Positions 34,495-44,371 of a DNA stretch of 48,883 nucleotides are shown piece by piece. The position numbers and the translations under genes were made by a program. Under the pieces are notes generated by a model. It was given only the letters and a program-made list of their open reading frames with translations, was not told the origin of the DNA and made no database searches. Each line of letters begins with the position of its first letter. Positions within the stretch are counted from its first letter, which is position 1. The stretch spans positions 1 through 48,883 of the forward strand of contig CAYGUK010000018.1 in assembly GCA_964352985.1 (NCBI GenBank), written 5' to 3'. Origin of the DNA: CAYGUK01 sp964352985. Its GTDB lineage: Bacteria > Pseudomonadota > Gammaproteobacteria > JAHCLG01.

Positions 34495-35781
34495 TTAAAA
34501 TAAGCTTTTATATTCTTGAATCATTTTTTCGAGTTTCAATTTTCCAAAAAGTAATGAATAACACATCCAAGCGGCAAGTGCGGCTAAATCGCTAAACTGT
34601 GGTGGCACATATTTTGGAGCGGTGACAATTCCTTGCTCGATGAGATCGACATAAACGCGAATATCTTCTAAGGCTGTTTTACCTAAAAATAGTAAGGGTA
34701 TATGTTGTGACTTACCTTCTTTGATGGCAATGCGAATGTAATTATAAACATTGATAAATCCTTTGTTATAAGATAAATCTTTCGTAAAAGGTAAACCATC
34801 TGGTGTCGAACCGCGAAATACGCGAGTGGTATTATCGTAGGATTCGCTTTCATTAATATTTTGATCAATAAAATAATGATAAATTTCTAAAAAGTTGGCG
34901 CCTTGTGATGCCATATGAATGGCATTAATTCGATTAGTAATTCGCCTTAGTCGACTGGGATAAGATGAAAACGTTAAAATTTCAGTTAATACGGCTAAGC
35001 CTTCTTGATTAACAGTGGCAGAAGGTGGACCTTTACTTAGAAAAGTACAAACTTGTTGAGATTGACCATTTAACGTGGTGCCCACATGTACCCAGCCTTC
35101 ATGAACTGCTAATAAATTAAGATCACGAATTGAAAACATCGCGTCTTGTTTGAGCTTAATGCAATCGGCGCCGGCAGCCGCATCAGCAATAATACCATCA
35201 CTTGCGATAACCGTAACTGGTTGCTCAGGATCATTAAAATACTCATTTAATTGTGTTTGTAAAATTTTGACGGCTTGATCACAGGTATATTTTTTTACAT
35301 CTTTTTCGTTATCAACAATATTTAAATTTTCGATGGTTTCAGTGAGGGCAATGGCTAAATCATTGAGTGAAGGCGCATTGGGATAAAATGCATCTTCAGA
35401 CGAACCATATAAGTCTTCTGATAAATGTGCGAATTCTTTTGTTCCCCTAACTTCAAGCATGCGAAGGGCTGTAGTATATTCCCGACACAAGCGAAGCATA
35501 ATGTTACCGACACTACTAAACTGTCCCAGTTTTCTTTTTATTTGTCTTTCTAATTCAAAAAATTCATTCTTTTTATTTTGGGTGTCGAAAGATAAGGGGT
35601 TTTTTTGATAATACTCTTTGTTAACCTCAGGTAATGCTTTGCCTTTATTTTTGAGGAATTTTTCTTTAACTTTGTTATCCCATTTTATGGCATCTAAAAT
35701 TCGAATGGGTTTTTGAATTTCAACTAATCGATCGGATAATTCACGGATTAAAGATTTTTCTTTATTTAAACTTGTTGCCAT
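34495..35781 (-). CDS. QEGLA-motif (DUF1704) zinc metallopeptidase-like protein
   Basis: Annotated in other bacteria as flavohemoglobin-expression-modulating QEGLA-motif protein; the same family includes the eukaryotic tubulin tyrosine carboxypeptidase MATCAP. In this 428-residue protein the HExxxH zinc site is AVHEGWVHVG (His227, Glu228, His232), and NQEGLAVLTEIL at 258-269 supplies the QEGLA motif with the likely third ligand Glu. The catalytic residues are intact, so a peptidase activity is plausible; the bacterial substrate is not established. I start at ATG 35781 because a GAGGG site lies just before it; the frame is open 14 codons further. The gene lies about 200 bp upstream of poxB on the same strand. 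Confidence 0.88.
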   Translation of the reverse strand: MATSLNKEKSLIRELSDRLVEIQKPIRILDAIKWDNKVKEKFLKNKGKALPEVNKEYYQKNPLSFDTQNKKNEFFELERQIKRKLGQFSSVGNIMLRLCREYTTALRMLEVRGTKEFAHLSEDLYGSSEDAFYPNAPSLNDLAIALTETIENLNIVDNEKDVKKYTCDQAVKILQTQLNEYFNDPEQPVTVIASDGIIADAAAGADCIKLKQDAMFSIRDLNLLAVHEGWVHVGTTLNGQSQQVCTFLSKGPPSATVNQEGLAVLTEILTFSSYPSRLRRITNRINAIHMASQGANFLEIYHYFIDQNINESESYDNTTRVFRGSTPDGLPFTKDLSYNKGFINVYNYIRIAIKEGKSQHIPLLFLGKTALEDIRVYVDLIEQGIVTAPKYVPPQFSDLAALAAWMCYSLLFGKLKLEKMIQEYKSLF

Positions 35782-36009
35782 TGCATTATCCCTCATCCCC
35801 TTAGATTGAGATAGTAATATCATTTATATATAGGTAATGCAATGAGAATATTGTATTCAAATGCTTAGCCTAATAGCGAAAAAGATTGCATAATAACCTG
35901 TATTTTTTAAGGTAATATGGGAAATATTAACAAACTTCCGTGGTGTCACTAAGCCAATTTAGATATAATCCGCTGCAAAAGATAGTTAATAAACAATAAT
36001 GGTTTTAAC

Positions 36010-36945
36010 ATGAGTATTAGTTTAACTAGCCTACCTATTTTTATCATTATTTTAGTTGGGTATATTGCAGGTAGAACACAGTTATTTAATCAAGCTGCGT
36101 CAGATGATTTAGCGAGATTGGTTTTTTATATCGTAATGCCAGTGACTTTATTTATTGAAATCGCTAAGTTATCGAGTCACAGTGTTTTAGTGTGGCCCTT
36201 TATGGGTACGTTTTTTTGTGCTTCATTAATGGTGAGTTTGATTAGTTTTTTAGTGTCAAAACATTGCTTTAAACGTAGTAATAATCATTTGATCATTAAT
36301 ACCATGGCTTCTTCACATACCAATACGGCTTATATTGCACTTCCGCTTTTTTTATTACTGTTTCATACTATTTGGCCTGTCGCGAGTATTATCATTGTTC
36401 AATCAATCTTTAATTTTATTTTTATATTTTTACTTGATACGCAAAATAATTCGCAACATAAAAAGCATGTATTATCTCGTACGTTAGCTGTTTTTTGGCG
36501 TAATCCCATTTTAATTGGCATTATCTTAGGTTTAGCATTTAGTTTTTTTCAATTGAGTGTTCCAACTGTTGTGAATAATACGTTTGACATCGCCAAACAA
36601 GCAGCGGCTTTTTTGGCACTATTTGCGCTTGGTTTGTCACTGAGTTTTATTAAAGCTAAGTCTGTTAAAAATGAATTTTATGAGATTGGATTTTTAATTT
36701 TATTAAAAACCAGCTTGCATCCCTTGGTTGCTTTTTTGCTCGGTTATTTTATTTTTCAACTACAGGGATTTAATTTATTCGCGGTCGTTTTTATAGCGGC
36801 AATGCCAACAGCGAAAAATTTATTTATATTTGCTAAACGTTATCATGCAGCAGAAGACAGCGCGAGTTTAATCGTGTTTATGACGACATTGGTTTCTATC
36901 TTTTCTTTAAATTTAATTCTTTTCTTAAGACATTATTTAACATAG
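36010..36945 (+). CDS. AEC family transporter
   Basis: This is a 311-residue inner-membrane carrier of the auxin-efflux-carrier family, whose bacterial members export or import organic acids such as malate or malonate. Ten hydrophobic segments are visible, five before and five after a short hydrophilic linker (TQNNSQHKKHVLSR). Family blocks are LPIFIIILVGYIAGRTQLF at the start, MASSHTNTAYIALPLFLLLF and VFIAAMPTAKNLFIFAKRY near the end. The substrate is not determined. A single gene between two divergent or tandem neighbours. A tcacccta/tagggtga hairpin follows at 36969-36987. Confidence 0.9.
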   Translation: MSISLTSLPIFIIILVGYIAGRTQLFNQAASDDLARLVFYIVMPVTLFIEIAKLSSHSVLVWPFMGTFFCASLMVSLISFLVSKHCFKRSNNHLIINTMASSHTNTAYIALPLFLLLFHTIWPVASIIIVQSIFNFIFIFLLDTQNNSQHKKHVLSRTLAVFWRNPILIGIILGLAFSFFQLSVPTVVNNTFDIAKQAAAFLALFALGLSLSFIKAKSVKNEFYEIGFLILLKTSLHPLVAFLLGYFIFQLQGFNLFAVVFIAAMPTAKNLFIFAKRYHAAEDSASLIVFMTTLVSIFSLNLILFLRHYLT

Positions 36946-36968
36946 TGACTTGTGAATATTTAATTTCT

Positions 36969-36987
36969 TCACCCTATGATAGGGTGA
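36969..36987. repeat. Small perfect hairpin after the AEC transporter gene
   Basis: tcacccta and tagggtga form an eight-base stem with a three-base loop, 24 bases after the transporter stop. No T-run follows, so it is at best a weak terminator. Confidence 0.45.
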
Positions 36988-37082
36988 CATTATCCTGACT
37001 TAGGTTTTCAAATTTTATGATAAGACTTAACTGAAATTTTGTAGTAAAATTAATTGCAATGAGATTACAGGAGTTTTCTTAT

Positions 37083-38576
37083 ATGATGAACGAAATGGCA
37101 AGTAAAGCCTTTGATATTGCTCAAATCCTTTCTTATATATTTATCATAATTATTGGTTTATTCCTTCTTTGGGTAATATTGATTTATTGTTTTGATCGAT
37201 TTCAAAAGAAAAGTACATTGCGTCGTAACTTTCCCGTTCTAGCTCGTTTCCGTTATTTCTTTGAGCATTTAGGCGAATTTTTTCGGCAATACTTTTTTGC
37301 GCAAGATCGTGAAGAAATGCCCTTTAACAGAGCAGAAAGATCTTGGTGTTATCGTGCTGCTAAAAATGTTGATAGCACGATTGCTTTTGGTTCAACCCGC
37401 GATTTGCGTCCACCAGGCACAATATTTTTTGTTAACTGTCCTTTTCCAACATTAGAAAGTGATGAATCGATACCGAGTGAAATGACAATTGGTCCTTATT
37501 GTAAACAGCCTTATAAAACAAAATCGGTATTTAATATATCAGGTATGAGTTATGGTGCATTGTCGATTCCCGCAGTCAGAGCGTTATCGAGAGGTGCAAA
37601 GTTAGCGGGCATTTGGATGAATACTGGTGAAGGCGGATTATCGCCTTATCATTTAGAAGGCGGTTGCGATATTGTTTTTCAAATCGGCACGGCGAAATTT
37701 GGTGTGCGAAAACCGGAAGGTGGTTTCTCGGAAGAAAAATTATTAGAAGTCGCGAGCCACGAACAAGTTAAAATGTTTGAAATCAAATTTAGCCAAGGTG
37801 CAAAACCTGGAAAAGGCGGTATTTTACCCGGCGTAAAAGTGACTAAAGAAATCGCAAAGATCCGTGGTATTACACCAGGTCAAGATGCAATTAGTCCTAA
37901 CCGTCATCCCGAAGTTAATAATGTGAGTGAATTATTAGATATCATTAAATATGTGCGTGATATCACGGGAAAACCAACCGGATTTAAAGCAGTCATTGGC
38001 GCTTATGGATGGCTTGATAATTTTTGCAAAGAAATTCATAAACGCGGTATCGAAAGCGCACCTGATTTTATTACGATCGATAGCGCTGATGGTGGCACGG
38101 GGGCGGCACCTATGAGTTTAATCGATAATATGGGGATCCCTATCAAAGAAAGTTTACCTTTAGTTATTAGTATTTTAAAAAAACATCATTTACGTGAAAG
38201 AATTAAAATTTGCGCAAGCGGTAAATTAATCACCCCGGCTGAAGTTGCTTGGGCGTATTGTGCGGGCGCTGATTTTGTAAATTCCGCACGGGGTTTTATG
38301 TTTGCACTTGGTTGTATTCAAGCATTGCAATGTAATAAAAATACTTGCCCAACCGGCATTACAACCCACAATAAAAAATTACAATATGGTTTAGATCCAG
38401 CTAACAAAGCAGTCAGAGTAGCAAATTACGCCAAAAATATTTCAAAAGAATTAAATATCATAGCTCACTCCTGCGGTGTAAACGATCCTCGCGATCTTAA
38501 ACTTTATCACGCGAGAATTGTCACCGAAAATGGTCGATCAATCAGCATGGCTGATCTTTATCCAGAAGAAATTTAA
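37083..38576 (+). CDS. FMN-binding glutamate-synthase-like protein
   Basis: This protein resembles the FMN/iron-sulphur domain of glutamate synthase (GltB) but stands alone (497 residues) with one N-terminal membrane helix (ILSYIFIIIIGLFLLWVILIY). The core is well kept: SGMSYGALSIPAVRALSRGAK, GEGGLSPYHL, KPGKGGILPGVKVT, DSADGGTGAAPMS (FMN phosphate site) and the cluster block CIQALQCNKNTCPTGITT with three Cys. The amidotransferase domain is absent, so the ammonia source and true reaction are unknown. I use ATG 37083, nine bases after AGGAG, rather than the ATG at 37059 which lies before that site. A single gene. Confidence 0.92.
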   Translation: MMNEMASKAFDIAQILSYIFIIIIGLFLLWVILIYCFDRFQKKSTLRRNFPVLARFRYFFEHLGEFFRQYFFAQDREEMPFNRAERSWCYRAAKNVDSTIAFGSTRDLRPPGTIFFVNCPFPTLESDESIPSEMTIGPYCKQPYKTKSVFNISGMSYGALSIPAVRALSRGAKLAGIWMNTGEGGLSPYHLEGGCDIVFQIGTAKFGVRKPEGGFSEEKLLEVASHEQVKMFEIKFSQGAKPGKGGILPGVKVTKEIAKIRGITPGQDAISPNRHPEVNNVSELLDIIKYVRDITGKPTGFKAVIGAYGWLDNFCKEIHKRGIESAPDFITIDSADGGTGAAPMSLIDNMGIPIKESLPLVISILKKHHLRERIKICASGKLITPAEVAWAYCAGADFVNSARGFMFALGCIQALQCNKNTCPTGITTHNKKLQYGLDPANKAVRVANYAKNISKELNIIAHSCGVNDPRDLKLYHARIVTENGRSISMADLYPEEI

Positions 38577-38843
38577 GATAATGGGGTAATTCTTGATTTC
38601 TATTATTTAGCTAAATAAATTGTTGTAATAAAAATTTGCTATTAATTTATTTGGGTGTTGAAAGAAAATATCTTTTTAGAGTATCTAAGCTATAAATTGA
38701 AGCTGAGAAATTAAGATATCAACCTTAAGATTATACTGTAATTAATTCGGATCAACCTTCGGTTATAAACATGATAAATTTAATTTAAATATCTTTCCTT
38801 TTTAACAAGTATCAATTTTTGATTATGAATTTAGTGTAATACC

Positions 38844-40802
38844 ATGTTTTTTGCAAAACGAAAAAAAAGTGACTCTCGAATCTATCGTCAGCTTCCTTAT
38901 CTTATGATTTGTATAGGAATATTATTAATTCTTGATGAGAAAAATAGATCTTATGTGATTAAAGCAGGTTCGCTTTTTATTAATCATTTATCTATTTTAC
39001 TCTTTGGTGCAGGTCAACTCAGACAGGTAGAGTCTTCGCAAAATATAGTGAAATCGTTGCCGACTAATCTTATACCTCATGTAGATCACTTAACATTATC
39101 TTCTAAAATTCTGAAATCGGATCCGCTATTTGATTGTCCTGCTCAAATTGAAGCAAGTTTAGAAAATCATTTTAATATTGTGCCTAAGGGGAATCAACGT
39201 ATTGAAAATGAGTCTGTTGTAATTTCAATTCCTAAACAAGTAGTGTTGAAATTTGAGCCTAATCAATTCGCGTATATTGATGCAATTCAAAACACAAAAA
39301 TATTGTTAAACGTTACTAATAATCAAATTATCGCTAAAGGACAAATAAATGATATATCACGACAAGATTTTACGATAACGATTTGTCAAGAAGGATTAAC
39401 TACAATACCTGTGACTATTTCGATGCCAAATCAAGGTTATCAGCAAAAATGTGATATCGCTACTTCTAAGTGGGATATTTATCCTATTCGTGATCAATAT
39501 CATTTACCGACAAAAAGAAGTAAAGCTATATTAGGAATAATTGGCGACACGAGTCCGTTAATCTTAGAAAGTGATTTATGTTACTCTCCTAGTTTATCTA
39601 GTCGAGATTGTTATCCTAATTTATCAGCGTTTTCACCAATTGCACTAGAAGTAGGTTCTTCTCCAATATTTAGTGCAAGTTTAGTAAAAAAAACATCATC
39701 CAGTTATCAAGTAACATTTCGTTTTAATACACCCCCTTTTTATAAAGAGGGTGCAACAGATGTTTCATATAAATATTATTACTCAAAATATCATTGTTAT
39801 TCTTCACTAAATTCATTTATTATTTTTTACACCAATCGATTAAATGCTTATTTGCCAATTAAATCTTATCATCAAACGGTTAATTCTGCTGAGTTGGTTT
39901 CACCGTTTTCAACTTTACAGCTAACAAACTTCGATCTTCTCAATTTTGTTCATTACTATCCTATCGTTTATATTAATGGAATTGAAATGCGTCCCTATAT
40001 CAATGACGATTCAAGTTTTTTGTCTTTAGATCAATTAATACCGAAGCTATCCTATGTGACATCTTGTCGAGTAGCTTCTGATCAACTTGAGCTTGCTATT
40101 CTTTATGGTGATAAAACTAGGATATATAATCCTATGGTTAGAACCTTGGCACGATTGAATGTCACAGTGAATGGTCAAAAACAAAAGCCATTTTTTTATA
40201 AATCAATGCCTGATCAATTTTGGGGTAAGTTATCGACTATCAATGCTGAAATTAGATTTAATCATGATGCAAAGAATGCTTCAGTCGTTTATGACTATGT
40301 CTCAACTTGTCCTAATGAGGATGTTCTATTAACTAAAGTTGAGACACCGTTAATGGGCCCTGTCGATTTTTCATTTAATATCATGCGACCTTATTTTAGT
40401 ACGCAATGTGAAATTCAATTAATTATAAATCAATGTGGAGTAAGAGATGTTATTTCTATCCCCGTACCTGAAACAATTACTTCCTCGTTCAATTTATTTT
40501 TTCTATTTACACTAACCACGCTTAATACGTTATTATTGCTGTGTAGATATTGTTGCTGTAATAATTATTATATTGATCATGAAAAACTAAGCCAAATTAT
40601 TTTAGAGTGGCGGTTGAATCAGCCGATGATCTCGTTACGACGCGAAATGCCAGATTTAAGTCCAAAAGAAAATATATCAAATTTTATTATTAACCAACCT
40701 GAGATTTGGTATGAGTTAAGAGATTATCTAGCTCCAGAATGTCGAGAATTTATCGATAAAAATCGACGTCATATGTTTGCCGAGTTATTACAAAATAATT
40801 AA
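38844..40802 (+). CDS. Large envelope protein of unknown function, N-terminal part of a split frame
   Basis: This 652-residue protein has an N-terminal membrane segment (YLMICIGILLILDE) and a long beta-rich stretch of about 550 residues, probably outside the cytoplasm. A second membrane segment lies near residue 550-575 (FNLFFLFTLTTLNTLLLL), followed by Cys residues (CRYCCCNNYY), and then a helical tail. No domain is recognised. The frame ends ELLQNN then TAA, but the very same frame stays open beyond the stop to 41516, so this is probably the N-terminal portion of an 890-residue protein broken by one nonsense codon. The ribosome-binding site before the ATG is weak. Confidence 0.6.
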   Translation: MFFAKRKKSDSRIYRQLPYLMICIGILLILDEKNRSYVIKAGSLFINHLSILLFGAGQLRQVESSQNIVKSLPTNLIPHVDHLTLSSKILKSDPLFDCPAQIEASLENHFNIVPKGNQRIENESVVISIPKQVVLKFEPNQFAYIDAIQNTKILLNVTNNQIIAKGQINDISRQDFTITICQEGLTTIPVTISMPNQGYQQKCDIATSKWDIYPIRDQYHLPTKRSKAILGIIGDTSPLILESDLCYSPSLSSRDCYPNLSAFSPIALEVGSSPIFSASLVKKTSSSYQVTFRFNTPPFYKEGATDVSYKYYYSKYHCYSSLNSFIIFYTNRLNAYLPIKSYHQTVNSAELVSPFSTLQLTNFDLLNFVHYYPIVYINGIEMRPYINDDSSFLSLDQLIPKLSYVTSCRVASDQLELAILYGDKTRIYNPMVRTLARLNVTVNGQKQKPFFYKSMPDQFWGKLSTINAEIRFNHDAKNASVVYDYVSTCPNEDVLLTKVETPLMGPVDFSFNIMRPYFSTQCEIQLIINQCGVRDVISIPVPETITSSFNLFFLFTLTTLNTLLLLCRYCCCNNYYIDHEKLSQIILEWRLNQPMISLRREMPDLSPKENISNFIINQPEIWYELRDYLAPECREFIDKNRRHMFAELLQNN

Positions 40803-41516
40803 ATTACGTCAAAACTAGCAGAATTTTTGAATGAAAATGAGATTGTTCATTTAGAAGAAACATGTTTATCAGCACACAAACAACATCATTTATGGAATGC
40901 ATTATCAAGATTGATTCGAGATAGGGATTTGATCGAAACGCCTTCATATATCCCAGATCTAAAAGCGGCAACGGTTTCTTATAATTTATCCAGGCTGAAG
41001 TTTTGGTTGGCAAATTCAAATAATAAAATTATATTTAGCAGCAAAACTCAACTAAAACAATTTGTAAACGACTTTTTCAAACATCATGTCGCGATTAAGT
41101 ATAAAAAATTTATCAAGTTGCTAACCAGTATCAATGTTATTTATTTCTGCCTTGCAAGGTTAACTGATGGTGTTTTAGGTAATTCACTTGCTAGAATCGA
41201 TATGATGGCACAATTGTCAAATATAGTTTGGCTGATACTCGTAAAATTAAATAAAAATGCAATCATTCAAACTATTGATGACAAAATTATTAATACAGAA
41301 AACTACAGTCGAAATTATCGAGATAGAATACGACCAGAATACCATCTTGGTTATTTATTATGGCCACATATTCATGAGGCAGAGAAAAGAATCCGCGAGC
41401 AAATTGCGCAAAGTCATTTGAATGCTGAAAATAATAACGACTTTGATAATCAAAGAGAATCATTTGATAGTGTTAATCATGAAGACACGATACCTTTGTT
41501 ACCCTCAATACACTAA
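40803..41516 (+). CDS. C-terminal continuation of the split envelope protein
   Basis: This frame is in phase with 38844-40802 and begins directly after its TAA: ITSKLAEFLNENEIVHLEE, a helical sequence that reads on naturally from the RHMFAELLQNN just before the stop. The first possible start is TTG at 40827 with no ribosome-binding site, so independent translation is doubtful. The 229 residues after it are helical and soluble-looking apart from two short hydrophobic stretches (FIKLLTSINVIYFCLARL, LSNIVWLILVKL), ending in an acidic tail. No family recognised. It could be made by stop read-through, or be a decaying fragment. Confidence 0.55.
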   Translation: MTSKLAEFLNENEIVHLEETCLSAHKQHHLWNALSRLIRDRDLIETPSYIPDLKAATVSYNLSRLKFWLANSNNKIIFSSKTQLKQFVNDFFKHHVAIKYKKFIKLLTSINVIYFCLARLTDGVLGNSLARIDMMAQLSNIVWLILVKLNKNAIIQTIDDKIINTENYSRNYRDRIRPEYHLGYLLWPHIHEAEKRIREQIAQSHLNAENNNDFDNQRESFDSVNHEDTIPLLPSIH

Positions 41517-41801
41517 ACCGAATCATTAGCCATTTAAGAATTTAAACAATCCAATTTTTCTCAAAATGTGTTTATTCCCGATAATGTAAATTAACGCTCA
41601 CAATAATAATTGTATTATACATATTGAATGCTTTTATCCCTCTTTTAATAAAGGTAAAATGTGTTAATTTTAGTTTAATTGATTGTAATATTGCGATGTA
41701 TAATGTGCTTGAAAATTCACAGTGTTTAAATCTATCAGATAATATGGTGAATGAATTATCTAACTAAGACATAGATACGATGGAGATATAAAAGGGAGTT
41801 T

Positions 41802-42788
41802 ATGAAAAATACAACGATTAAGTACGGCATTATTATTATTCTAATCATTGCTATTATTGCCGTAGTAGAAATTTTATTCTATCGTCAACAGTATCATCCC
41901 TATACAGAAAATGCTTATATCGCGGGTAAGTTTTTAAAAGTGGCCAGTGTGATTAATGGCAAAATTAAAAAAGTATATATCAGCAATGATCAACAAGTGA
42001 AAAAAGGTCAGCTATTATTTTCAATCGAACCTACGCCATATAAAATTGCTTATAATGCCGCCTTGGCGCGTTTGAATTTAGCGAAACAAAAAATAACATC
42101 ATCACATATTGCAATCAAAGTTGCTGAAGAAAGATTATATAAAGCTAAAATAGAATTAGATTTACTGCAAAAAAATACCGATCGTATTATTGCTTTAACA
42201 AAACAAAAAAACCTGCCACAAACCGATGCTGATTCAGCTAAAACAAAATTAGATGCCGCAAAGCATAGTTATGTAGCCGCGACTTACCAACTTAAACAAG
42301 CTGAATTTGAAGCAGGCGAGTTAGGTGAAAATAATCCCGCCATTAAACTTGCCAATGCAAATTTGAAACAAACTGAATATGAATTAGAACATACTAAATA
42401 TTATGCTGAAATAAGTGGTTTAGTTACCCGTTTTAAATTACACGGTGGCGATGTGATTCATCAAGGTGAACCCCTGTTTGTGATCACGGATAGTAAACAT
42501 GTTTGGGTAAACGCCAATTTTAAAGAAACAAAATTAATACATATTAAAGTGGGTCAATCTGCAACTATCACTGTTGATATGTATCCGGATAAAAAATTTA
42601 CTGGTAAGGTCGTGAGTATTAGTCCCAGCAGTGGCAACTCATATTCATTATTGCCTGCAGAAAATGCAACGGGCAATTGGGTGAAGGTCGTACAACGCTT
42701 TCCGGTTAAAATTATTTTTGAGCCTATGCCTAAAGATGAACTTTTACGTATAGGGGCGAGTTGTAATGTGCAAATTTCTACAACGTAA
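41802..42788 (+). CDS. HlyD/EmrA-like membrane fusion protein
   Basis: Periplasmic adaptor of a tripartite exporter. The 328 residues start with a membrane anchor (YGIIIILIIAIIAVVEILFY), then a lipoyl-like half-motif (GKFLKVASVINGKIKKVYISNDQQVKKGQLLF), a long helical hairpin (about 85-190), the second lipoyl half (AEISGLVTRFKLHGGDVIHQGEPLF) and a beta-barrel with DMYPDKKFTGKVVSISPSSG. The order matches EmrA, which works with an MFS pump. Ribosome-binding site GGGAG precedes the ATG. It heads an operon with the MFS pump (eight bases downstream) and a TolC-like gene. No regulator gene is adjacent. Confidence 0.93.
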   Translation: MKNTTIKYGIIIILIIAIIAVVEILFYRQQYHPYTENAYIAGKFLKVASVINGKIKKVYISNDQQVKKGQLLFSIEPTPYKIAYNAALARLNLAKQKITSSHIAIKVAEERLYKAKIELDLLQKNTDRIIALTKQKNLPQTDADSAKTKLDAAKHSYVAATYQLKQAEFEAGELGENNPAIKLANANLKQTEYELEHTKYYAEISGLVTRFKLHGGDVIHQGEPLFVITDSKHVWVNANFKETKLIHIKVGQSATITVDMYPDKKFTGKVVSISPSSGNSYSLLPAENATGNWVKVVQRFPVKIIFEPMPKDELLRIGASCNVQISTT

Positions 42789-42796
42789 GATGATAA

Positions 42797-44356
42797 ATGA
42801 GTACTGTAATTTCTTCTGATGATAACAAACAATTAGAAAAAAATAAGTCTAAGATAGAACCTTGGATTATTTTGATTTCTGTGATGGTTTGTGCTGTTCT
42901 TGAATCTTTAGACACCACGATTTCAAATGTCGCTATCCCGAGTATCAAAGGTGCTTTTGCGGTGAGTGATTCACTAGTTTCTTGGGTGAGTAGCGGCTAT
43001 ATTATTGCTTCAGCAATGTTTATGCCAATTGTTGGATCGTTTATTGATAAGGTAGGACAAAAAAAATTACTTTATATATGTGTTACAGGTTTTGGGATCA
43101 CTTCGTTTTTATGCGGAGTGACAAATCACTTTTATATTTTAGTTTTTCTCAGAATATTACAAGGTGCATTTGGCGCACCACTCATTCCAATTTCTCAATA
43201 TATCGTTACTTGCAATTTCGATGAAAAAGATTTTAATAAAGCATTTGCCGTTTGGGGGGCAGGGATTGTTATTTCACCAGTCTTTGGTCCACTTTTAGGG
43301 GGTTACATTATTTCGCTTTCTAGTTGGCATTGGGTTTTTTTTATAAATATACCGATTTGTATTTTATCTTTAATTCTAACAAGTATCTTTGTCAAGGAGT
43401 CAACATTAATAGAAAATAATATCGATTGGAAAGGCTTGTTTTTAATTATTACTTCGATAGGACTGTTTGAAATTTCTCTTAATCGAGGAGCGCATTTACA
43501 TTGGTTTCATTCTAGATTAATTATTTACTGTTTGCTTTTTTCACTTATATTTTTAGTGATCTTTCTTTTTCATGGTTATAAAAATAAAGATAACATTATC
43601 GATTTTAGAATATTTAGATATGTTAATTTCACTATTACAAATATTATTTTATTTGGTTTTTTTGCTGTATTAATGGGAGTGAATATTTTAATTCCCATTT
43701 TCTTACAAGATTTACAAGGATATACGGCATTGGATTCAGGTTTTACAACACTACCTCTAGCGTTAGCGGCGACTTTATGTTTTGGTATTACCTCTGTATT
43801 AGTTAAAAAAGTATCGGCAAAGTATATTATTATTTTTGGACTTTGTGTGAGTTTATATTTTACGTTTCAACTTTCATTTTTAAGTCCACAAGCCTCTCAA
43901 GAATGGTTTGAAAAAATGTATATGTATCGTGGGATAGGTTTTGGTATATGTTTTGTTCCGGCAATGATATTAGCTTTAAACAATTTACCACATAGATATG
44001 AGTCACTAGCTTCCGGGTTATTAAATTTTTCAAGAAACTTAGGTGCATCGGTTGGTATATCGTTAACATCGAGTAGTATTACATCTATAGTACAAAAAAA
44101 TTGGAATAACATGATTTCATATGCATCACATTTTCATGTTGGTTTAGAATTTTGGAAGTGGCGACAAGAAATATTTCCACCGCTTGCTATTAAAGAGCCC
44201 ACGCTTGCGAGTATTTTATCAGGAAATATATTGTATCAAAGCAACGTCAAAGCATTTGGCGCAGTTATACAATATACAAGTTTTACTTTTATTATTGTTA
44301 TAGTTATCGCTTGTTTTTTACAAAACAAAAAGATAAAGAAAATACAGATGCATTAA
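42797..44356 (+). CDS. EmrB/QacA (DHA2) family MFS drug exporter
   Basis: This inner-membrane proton-driven exporter has 519 residues and 14 predicted membrane segments. Diagnostic blocks are LDTTISNVAIPSIKGAF (motif D1-like) and GSFIDKVGQKKLLY (motif A), LRILQGAFGAPLIPIS (motif B) and GAGIVISPVFGPLLGGYI (motif C, typical of antiporters). It should pump amphipathic drugs, fatty acids or another lipophilic compound through the adaptor and TolC-like channel encoded on either side. The cargo is not known. Export of the nearby lanthipeptide would be unprecedented for this family and is not claimed. Confidence 0.93.
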   Translation: MSTVISSDDNKQLEKNKSKIEPWIILISVMVCAVLESLDTTISNVAIPSIKGAFAVSDSLVSWVSSGYIIASAMFMPIVGSFIDKVGQKKLLYICVTGFGITSFLCGVTNHFYILVFLRILQGAFGAPLIPISQYIVTCNFDEKDFNKAFAVWGAGIVISPVFGPLLGGYIISLSSWHWVFFINIPICILSLILTSIFVKESTLIENNIDWKGLFLIITSIGLFEISLNRGAHLHWFHSRLIIYCLLFSLIFLVIFLFHGYKNKDNIIDFRIFRYVNFTITNIILFGFFAVLMGVNILIPIFLQDLQGYTALDSGFTTLPLALAATLCFGITSVLVKKVSAKYIIIFGLCVSLYFTFQLSFLSPQASQEWFEKMYMYRGIGFGICFVPAMILALNNLPHRYESLASGLLNFSRNLGASVGISLTSSSITSIVQKNWNNMISYASHFHVGLEFWKWRQEIFPPLAIKEPTLASILSGNILYQSNVKAFGAVIQYTSFTFIIVIVIACFLQNKKIKKIQMH

Positions 44357-44371
44357 ATAGGAAGCGTATAA

